Shown here: one piece after another, positions 31,642-38,424 of the stretch
Layout: each line of letters starts with the position of its first letter
Position numbering within the stretch: position 1 is the first letter of the stretch
Source of the DNA: Chloroflexales bacterium
GTDB taxonomy: Bacteria; Chloroflexota; Chloroflexia; Chloroflexales; Chloroflexaceae
Assembly: GCA_022360155.1 (NCBI GenBank)
Contig: JAKSDJ010000742.1
Location: forward strand, 1 to 41,106
Direction of reading: 5' to 3'
DNA length: 41,106 bases
Made by a program: the position numbers and the translations under genes
The notes under the pieces: model-generated
Told to the model about the DNA's origin: nothing
Databases searched by the model: none
Seen by the model: only the letters and a program-made list of their open reading frames with translations

Positions 31642-33030
31642 TTGCATTACATCGCACACCAGGCTTTTACGTACCGGGATTATGGCGTGCGTCTGCCCAG
31701 GAGTAACATCTGGCGAATAGCATTCTACACCCTGTGCGCTGGTCTGGCACTGGGCATAGCGATCTACGGGGTCGTGTGTGTCGTTGAGAGAATCGTCCAG
31801 CCTGTTCCTGCGCTAGCGGTTGAGGTTGCGCTTGTTTTGGGCATTGTGATTGGGTTTGTTGTTTTTATGGGTGTCAAGCTTGCTCTGCGCCAGATGGGTT
31901 CTGAGGCACACACGTATGCTACCGAACTGACCGGTGCGACACTCCCTAATTCGGTTATATCCTACCGGGATGACGAAACAGTCGCAATACGCGAACTGGT
32001 GCGCCAGATGTATATCGCTGCGCCCCGGCGCGATATGTATGTTCAACTAGCCCATGAACTCGTCACTGCCACCGATCTCGACGCCATTCTCGCAAACGCT
32101 GCAGCACACACAGCTCGATTCATGCCATTGCATAGCATGGCGCTCTTTCTCTGTCAAGCCAAGAACCAGTTGATCGCCGTCGAAGCCACCTGGGGCCGTG
32201 ACACCCTCGACACCCAAACTGTCTTCGATGTACAAAAAACCGCTATTGGGCAAGCCCTGAAGGAAAAACATCCGATTCGGTATACCAAAGCCCAGTGTCG
32301 TGGCGTTCTCCCAATTAGCACCGGAGTAGAGCCCAAAGCGCTGCTTTGCCTTCCGCTGATCGTCGCCGACCAAGACATCGGCGTGCTTTGTCTATCCAAT
32401 TATGAAGATAGTACAGTCTTCAGCGCCGAACAACAAGCAGTTGCAACAAGCGTGGCCGATTTATTGACCCTTGCGATATACGGCTGGCTGCGCGATGAGC
32501 AGGGTTGCTTGACCGCCTTCGAGCAACTGTCCAGCGTACTAGACGCCACAGTACAACCAGAAACTGCATTCGAGCAAGTGCTGCGGATTGTAGCTCGTAT
32601 CACCGCATCAGAGCAAGGAACACTCCTCTTGCTCAAAGCCGACAAAAACCCGGTTCATTATTGGGGCGGCTTGCAATCCGGCGACATAACTCTATTACAG
32701 CCGATCGGGTCAGCCATATTAGGGTATAACATGCAGGGTTGGGCGCTGCGCGAACGCCGTGCCGCGCTGGTTGCCGATACCGAGCACGATCCGCGCTGGT
32801 TGTCGCTTCCAGACCTGCCTGATATACGTACTGCTCTGGTCATACCGCTCTTGTACGGCAAGCGGGCATTAGGCGTGTTGACCCTGGTGCATCGCCAACC
32901 GCAACACTACACTCAAAGCAGCTTGGCGCTGGTTTGCGCACTCGTGTCCTATGCCATTATCATGCTGGCTCGAATCCCATCGGGATCGAACTCAAAGAAT
33001 ATTTGTTCGTATACACAAGAGCAAGGCTAG
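31642..33030 (+). CDS. Membrane-anchored GAF-domain protein
   Basis: 462 residues from TTG 31642 (AGGTAGA 5-10 bases upstream). Two hydrophobic helices (about residues 25-52 and 57-82) are followed by two GAF domains: about 130-285 (HSMALFLCQAKNQLIAVEATWG, ALLCLPLIVADQDIGVLCLSN) and about 300-445 (GTLLLLKADKNPVHYWGG, TALVIPLLYGKRALGVLTLVH). There is no kinase, cyclase or GGDEF domain, so it senses but has no visible output of its own. It ends 9 bp before a histidine kinase gene and likely works with it. GAF domains bind small ligands or chromophores; no chromophore Cys can be assigned. Confidence 0.8.
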   Translation: MHYIAHQAFTYRDYGVRLPRSNIWRIAFYTLCAGLALGIAIYGVVCVVERIVQPVPALAVEVALVLGIVIGFVVFMGVKLALRQMGSEAHTYATELTGATLPNSVISYRDDETVAIRELVRQMYIAAPRRDMYVQLAHELVTATDLDAILANAAAHTARFMPLHSMALFLCQAKNQLIAVEATWGRDTLDTQTVFDVQKTAIGQALKEKHPIRYTKAQCRGVLPISTGVEPKALLCLPLIVADQDIGVLCLSNYEDSTVFSAEQQAVATSVADLLTLAIYGWLRDEQGCLTAFEQLSSVLDATVQPETAFEQVLRIVARITASEQGTLLLLKADKNPVHYWGGLQSGDITLLQPIGSAILGYNMQGWALRERRAALVADTEHDPRWLSLPDLPDIRTALVIPLLYGKRALGVLTLVHRQPQHYTQSSLALVCALVSYAIIMLARIPSGSNSKNICSYTQEQG

Positions 33031-33039
33031 TAGTCCTTT

Positions 33040-35235
33040 ATGAACACGGTTGATACAACAACGAGAGTGGAAGCAACATTGGCAGATACACGCACGAGTG
33101 CGTTGCTACGCATCACCACCGCCATTGAAACGGCAAACACACTCGATGAGTTGATGCTCCTCGCACTCAACGAGTTTAGTCAGTTGCTCGACGTACCGAT
33201 CAGTGGGATAATCTTGCTGAGTGAAGATAAGCAACATTGCCAACTTGTGAGCACGTTCCCGCCGCGCATAAACATACCGTCGCCGCTCGATCTTGCCCAA
33301 GCAAGCTATCTCCAGCACCTAATTACGACGCGCCAATCCGCCCAGATCTACGATACCGGCAACGATGCCGAAATCTATGCCGTCGTACAACAGTTGCTGC
33401 CCGACAATCAAGTGCGCTCGGTTTTGTTTGTGCCGCTCGTTGCCCAGGATCAGGTGAGCGGTATGTTGGTTCTTGGCGCGATAAACGTACCGCGCCATTT
33501 CGCCGAAAGTGAAATCGCGCTGGCGCGGGTCTTGGCCAGCCAACTTGCCGCTGCGATAGCTTCATTCCAGATCACCGAAGCTGCCCAACGCCGCAACGCT
33601 GAGCTAGCAACGTTGAATGATATCGCAGAAGCGGTCACATCGTCGCTTGACCCGCGCGAAGTCTATCACCTGGTTGTCGAAAAGCTCAACGCTTACTTTC
33701 AGGTTGATGCCGGTTCTTTACTTATGTACGACGAAGTCTCGGGCGAGCTTGAATTTGTAATGACCCTTGAGGCAGGCGAAGAGAAACTGGCCGGCGTGCG
33801 GGTGCCGCGCAATCGCGGAGTTGTTGGCCATGTGGCTGAAATGCAATGCTACGAAATCGTTCACGACGCTCAGAATGATCCACGTTTCTACCGAAAAGTC
33901 AGCGAGTCGGTCGGCTATGAGACCCGCACGATCCTCTGTGTTCCAATGATCGTTAAGGGGCGCACCATCGGGGTCATTGAGCTGCTAAATAAGCACGATG
34001 GTCCCTTCACTGAAGAAGATGCACGGCGTTTGTCGCGTATGGCGGCGACAATTGGGGTCGCCATCGAGAACGCGCGCCTCTTCCAACAGGTAACGATTGG
34101 ACGTGATCGCCTCGAAGCCATCCTCAACTCAACCAATGACGGCATTTTGATGGCCGATATGCACGGCATTGTGATGACTTCCAATCCGCCGGCGGCTCAA
34201 CTCTTCCACGTACGGAAAGAAGAGTTGCTTGGGCGCAAGATTGATGAGTTGCTCGCGGAACTACACAGCCGCGCCATTGATGTGAACATCCCCCCCTGGT
34301 TCGATGACGATCAACAGCTCCTCAGCGCCGTCGAACTAGAACTGAGCGGCGGCGCGCAACGTCGATTCATTCGCCATCTTTCGCTCCCTGTGCGTGATGC
34401 CAACGGCGCAGAGATTGGGCAACTGGCCCTCTTCCAGGATATCTCCAAAGAACGCGAGCTGATCCAATTGCGTGACGATTATACTGGGATGCTCGTCCAC
34501 GACCTGCGTGCGCCGCTGACCGCGATTATGAACGGGATCATGATGGTGAAGCGCGGACTGGGCGGGCCAATTTCACCCGAGCAGAACGAATTGCTGGCGA
34601 TCGCCCATCAGGGCAGCCAAACCATGCTAGAAATGATCAACACCCTGCTCGATATTTCTAAGATGGAGCAGGGGCGAATGACACTCGACATCGAACCGCT
34701 TTCACCTTATGCCCTGATCGACAACACGCTTGACCGGTTGCGTGTTTCGGCGCAAAACCAGAACGTCTACCTCAAGCAACACCTTATCGTTGGCTTGAAG
34801 CTGATCGAGGCTGATCGCGAAAAGTTGATCCGCGTCTTGCAGAACTTGTTGGACAATGCTATCAAGTTTTCGCCCACCGGGGCAGATATTATTCTTGGCG
34901 CGACATCGCTGCGGATCGATGAGACTGGGCGTGCATCGTCGCTGCCCCCAGGACTGCCAGCGAAAATACCCCCGCTGCCTTCTGGCGATTGGTTAATCTT
35001 CTGGGTCCGCGACCAAGGGCCAGGTGTTCCACAGCAGTATCATGACCGCATCTTCGAGAAATTCGGGCAGGTGCGTGGGCGAGAAATACGGGGCACCGGA
35101 CTGGGGTTAACGTTTTGTAAGCTTGCAGTTGAGGCCCATCACGGTCGAATCTGGCTCGAAAGCGTCGAGGGTTCCGGCAGCACCTTCGCTTTTGCACTGC
35201 CATTGAAACAGGAACACGTTGGCTCTAGCCCATAA
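33040..35235 (+). CDS. Cytoplasmic sensor histidine kinase (GAF-GAF-PAS-HisKA-HATPase)
   Basis: 731 residues and no membrane helix. GAF 1 about 20-180, GAF 2 about 190-350 (ETRTILCVPMIVKGRTIGVIELLNKH), PAS about 355-470 (LEAILNSTNDGILMADMHGIV), HisKA with phospho-acceptor His487 in LVHDLRAPLTAI, and the ATPase domain with N-box NLLDNAIKFSP, G1 RDQGPGVP, F-box FEKFGQ and G2 GTGLGLTFCK. All parts needed for autophosphorylation are there. No receiver domain or response regulator is near. It begins 9 bp after the membrane GAF gene. Confidence 0.93.
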   Translation: MNTVDTTTRVEATLADTRTSALLRITTAIETANTLDELMLLALNEFSQLLDVPISGIILLSEDKQHCQLVSTFPPRINIPSPLDLAQASYLQHLITTRQSAQIYDTGNDAEIYAVVQQLLPDNQVRSVLFVPLVAQDQVSGMLVLGAINVPRHFAESEIALARVLASQLAAAIASFQITEAAQRRNAELATLNDIAEAVTSSLDPREVYHLVVEKLNAYFQVDAGSLLMYDEVSGELEFVMTLEAGEEKLAGVRVPRNRGVVGHVAEMQCYEIVHDAQNDPRFYRKVSESVGYETRTILCVPMIVKGRTIGVIELLNKHDGPFTEEDARRLSRMAATIGVAIENARLFQQVTIGRDRLEAILNSTNDGILMADMHGIVMTSNPPAAQLFHVRKEELLGRKIDELLAELHSRAIDVNIPPWFDDDQQLLSAVELELSGGAQRRFIRHLSLPVRDANGAEIGQLALFQDISKERELIQLRDDYTGMLVHDLRAPLTAIMNGIMMVKRGLGGPISPEQNELLAIAHQGSQTMLEMINTLLDISKMEQGRMTLDIEPLSPYALIDNTLDRLRVSAQNQNVYLKQHLIVGLKLIEADREKLIRVLQNLLDNAIKFSPTGADIILGATSLRIDETGRASSLPPGLPAKIPPLPSGDWLIFWVRDQGPGVPQQYHDRIFEKFGQVRGREIRGTGLGLTFCKLAVEAHHGRIWLESVEGSGSTFAFALPLKQEHVGSSP

Positions 35236-35331
35236 GAAAGCAGCACAAGATGATCATATTCCGGCGCGGGCCAGAAAGTCGTCCTGAAAACACTTTACAC
35301 TTCATATGTAATCAGACTGTCAGATAGTGGC

Positions 35332-35361
35332 TTGATTAAGCGCATAGCAATAATATATAAT
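35332..35361 (+). promoter_or_regulatory. Probable promoter of the second histidine kinase
   Basis: TTGATT (35332-35337), 18-bp spacer, TATAAT (35356-35361). Predicted leader of about 228 nt to the kinase start. Confidence 0.5.
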
Positions 35362-35383
35362 AGGGTCAAGCCAGTAATACTTA

Positions 35384-35539
35384 CTACATTATGTAAAACC
35401 ACTTGAGATGATCTGTTGCAGTGAATTGTTGTGTATCTCCAGTGGCACACCAACTTCCGGTCCCTGTCATAACAAATTCAACACCATCAACGATGAGCGT
35501 TTCGTTGATTTCAGCATAAGATAACGCAAAAGCCGATAC
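35384..35539 (-). pseudogene. Possible coding remnant between the kinase genes
   Basis: An open stretch on the minus strand reads ...SYAEINETLIVDGVEFVMTG..., then GSWCATGDTQQFTATDHLKW, stopping at TAG 35384-35386. The composition is more protein-like than expected by chance in an AT-rich gap, but there is no start codon at its beginning (a TGA precedes it) and no ribosome site. The only in-frame ATG (35470) leaves 29 codons. It may be the end of a decayed gene. Confidence 0.25.
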
Positions 35540-35595
35540 TCACCAGCAGTATAACGCTACGATGCTATACCCTTACTTTGTTGACAGGTCGAGCG

Positions 35596-38424
35596 ATGCA
35601 GGGACTGTTTCGAACCATCCGGTCACACATCAAATATAAGATTATCCTGCCCTATTTGGCGCTCATGATCCTGGTCATGCTGGCGGGATCAGGTATTGCG
35701 ACGCTTTTGATTGCCAACAGTTTGCAAGAGCGTTTCGACAACTACCTTGGGCAAGTCGCCCGCAACTTCACTGGAGCTTTGGCTCAACTCGAACAGGCAA
35801 ACATCACATTTCTTCAGGAAGTCGCCTTTGCGCAAAGTAACCCCGAAGCCAATGCCCCGCCGATCGCTCAAGCCATGCGTGATCGCGATTTTGATGGGTT
35901 ACAACGCGCGATAGAGCCCTACTTCCTCGCCAGTTTCTCTCGCCCCGGTCTTGTTCTTGACCGTTTGATCGCTTTCGATACCGAAGGTCAGGCTCTCATC
36001 GATTGGGAACGCAGTCCGCAAAGCCCAAACTTTCGGCTTAATGCCGCACGCACCGACCTCTCTGGGCTGGAGATAGTCCAACGAGTTACGAAAGGCGAGG
36101 CTGATCAGATCGGCGACAAATATACAGCATTAATTAAATTCCAATCACCCGGATCTGATGATATTTACTACTTTTATACAGTTGTACCCGTGCGCGTCAA
36201 CGACGACCTCGTCGGTGGTCTTATGATCGCTTCGCGGTTGGATAGCCTGCTCCAATACCTTCAGAATCACAGCCAGTCGGCATTGACGACTATTTACGAT
36301 GTCAAGGGCATCGCACTAGACACTACTGCCACGGTTGATATGGCGATGCTCGATATGTCGCCAGGCTTGATCGAACGCCTAGTCGCGCAGAATGAGCAAG
36401 GCGAAGCAACATTGGCAAATACCGCCGCCGCGCTCGATATCAACAACGACCCCTGCCCGGATGTTGGCTTTCAATCAGGCGATCTCGTCGATCCGCTCGA
36501 GCGGGTGCAGCCACCAGCATGTTCGGTACAGGATACGATGACAGTTGGCGGCGTCGAATACCAGTTCGTTTACGCCCCTTTACGCATACGCGGCGTACAA
36601 ACAGGTTATTTCTCGATCAGCCTTGGACGCGATTTTGTAACCACTGCGCTGTCCAATAGCCGGTGGGCAATTATTGGCGTCACGCTGCTGCTTGCGCTAG
36701 GAGCTGTGGTTGTTGGCTTTCAAGTTGCGCGCCAAATTACAAACCCGCTGAATGATCTCGTCGAGACGGCTGAAGCTGTGACCCACGGTCAACTCGAACG
36801 CCGGAGCAACGTCGTTAGCGAGAATGAACTCGGCATCCTATCTCAAGCCTTCAATCAGATGACCGAGCATTTGTTACGCCTCTATACCACCAGCCAAGAA
36901 TTGAATGAGGCGATTGAAATCGAGCAGATCCTTGCTGTCAGCGCTCGAGCCGCCAACTCGTTCGTTGCCGAGACAGAAGTATTGGTTCTATTGAAGGAAA
37001 ACGACGATTGGGTTTATCATGTTCGCGCTGATGCCATAGCGGAACTGCAAAAGCTCGCGGGTCTGGTAATCCATCCTAAAACGGTATTGCTCCGTTTTGC
37101 AGAAACCCACTCGCCTTCCAAGCTGCTCCAGATCGCGGATGAGCCCGTGCGCAACGATTTGCGGCTTGCCGATATTGCATCTTGCGCAACGGCTGCGGTC
37201 GCACCACTCTTAGTAACAGGACAGCTTATTGGGATGCTGATTATGATCACTTCCCAACCAGATGCGTTCAGTGACGCCAATATGCAAACGCTGACCGTTG
37301 TATCTAACATGACGTTGACAGTGTTGCATAATGCAGTCTTGTACGATCACGTGCAACGTGATGCAAAAGAACGCCAGGCAATCCTGGCATCAATCGGCGA
37401 TGGGGTAATTGTCTGCGACGACCAAGGCAAAATCGTTATGGTCAACCGTATCGCCGAGGAAATGTTAGGATTACACGATTGGAGCACCGTGCGCCGCACT
37501 ATCGCTGATTTACCCCAACAACGGGTAGAAAAAGAGCGTCAGATCTTTGGCCGCAATGCCGATATCGAACAATACCGCGTTGGCGAACAGATCATCAGCC
37601 GCTCTGAAGCGCCGGTTATTGGTGAAGACGGAAGCGCGCGGGGCAAGGTTATTATCTTCCACGATGTGACTGCCGCCGCTGCAATTGATCAGGCCAAGAC
37701 CGATTTCATCGCGACCATTTCGCATGAACTACGTACGCCGCTCACCGTTATTCGTGGATACGCAGACCTGGTGCTGCGCGGCGTCGGTGGAATGTTGACC
37801 CCCGATCAAGCCGATCTGATTGAACAAGTTCGCGCCCGTGCCGCTGACATGACGGGCATCGTCAACAACGCAATCATGATTGCCGATATCGAAGCAGGCA
37901 AGCTGACAACCGAACTACGCCCCCAAGATCTTTGGGTGATTCTCGAAAGCTCGCTTGCTCCGCTGCGTTCTTCTTTTGAGTCCAAAGGACTAGAACTGCG
38001 GCTCCCTGATATGACCGAAGAACTGCCGCTGGTTCTGGCCGATCGCGAGCAACTCAAGCTCGTCTTCACCCAATTACTTGATAATGCCCGGCGTTATACC
38101 CAGCACGGCCACGTGGCAATTCGGGTCACTTATGATGAGAAGACGATCAAGCTGGATATAGAAGACACTGGTCTGGGTATTGCTCATGAGGATCTGAATC
38201 GCCTCTTCACACGATTTCAACGTATCGAGGGGAACAACTCGGCTGAACGAGGTAGTGGCCTGGGACTTGCAATCACCAAGCAACTCATCGAACGGCAGGG
38301 CGGTCAGGTCCAAGCTATGAGCACATTGGGAAAGGGCAGCGTCTTTAGCATCATCTTGCTGCAAGCCAATGAAAAGTCTATCGCCATCGCCCAACCCTCA
38401 GCAGAGACCGCCACGCCATCGTGA
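35596..38424 (+). CDS. Membrane sensor histidine kinase (sensor-HAMP-GAF-PAS-HisKA-HATPase)
   Basis: 942 residues from ATG 35596 (AGG 8 bases before; a TTG at 35578 would add six residues). First membrane helix about 15-38 (IILPYLALMILVMLAG), a large extracytoplasmic sensor of about 310 residues with Cache-like features (YTALIKFQSPGSDDIYYFYT, VNDDLVGGLMIASRL), second helix about 355-378, HAMP about 378-430 (NPLNDLVETAEAVTHGQLER), GAF about 445-595, PAS about 600-700, HisKA with His710 in ISHELRTPLTVI, and an ATPase domain with N-box QLLDNARRYT, G1 EDTGLGI and G2 GSGLGLAITK. Complete and probably active. The gene overlaps the start of the following surface-protein gene by 56 bp. No response regulator is adjacent. 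Confidence 0.92.
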   Translation: MQGLFRTIRSHIKYKIILPYLALMILVMLAGSGIATLLIANSLQERFDNYLGQVARNFTGALAQLEQANITFLQEVAFAQSNPEANAPPIAQAMRDRDFDGLQRAIEPYFLASFSRPGLVLDRLIAFDTEGQALIDWERSPQSPNFRLNAARTDLSGLEIVQRVTKGEADQIGDKYTALIKFQSPGSDDIYYFYTVVPVRVNDDLVGGLMIASRLDSLLQYLQNHSQSALTTIYDVKGIALDTTATVDMAMLDMSPGLIERLVAQNEQGEATLANTAAALDINNDPCPDVGFQSGDLVDPLERVQPPACSVQDTMTVGGVEYQFVYAPLRIRGVQTGYFSISLGRDFVTTALSNSRWAIIGVTLLLALGAVVVGFQVARQITNPLNDLVETAEAVTHGQLERRSNVVSENELGILSQAFNQMTEHLLRLYTTSQELNEAIEIEQILAVSARAANSFVAETEVLVLLKENDDWVYHVRADAIAELQKLAGLVIHPKTVLLRFAETHSPSKLLQIADEPVRNDLRLADIASCATAAVAPLLVTGQLIGMLIMITSQPDAFSDANMQTLTVVSNMTLTVLHNAVLYDHVQRDAKERQAILASIGDGVIVCDDQGKIVMVNRIAEEMLGLHDWSTVRRTIADLPQQRVEKERQIFGRNADIEQYRVGEQIISRSEAPVIGEDGSARGKVIIFHDVTAAAAIDQAKTDFIATISHELRTPLTVIRGYADLVLRGVGGMLTPDQADLIEQVRARAADMTGIVNNAIMIADIEAGKLTTELRPQDLWVILESSLAPLRSSFESKGLELRLPDMTEELPLVLADREQLKLVFTQLLDNARRYTQHGHVAIRVTYDEKTIKLDIEDTGLGIAHEDLNRLFTRFQRIEGNNSAERGSGLGLAITKQLIERQGGQVQAMSTLGKGSVFSIILLQANEKSIAIAQPSAETATPS

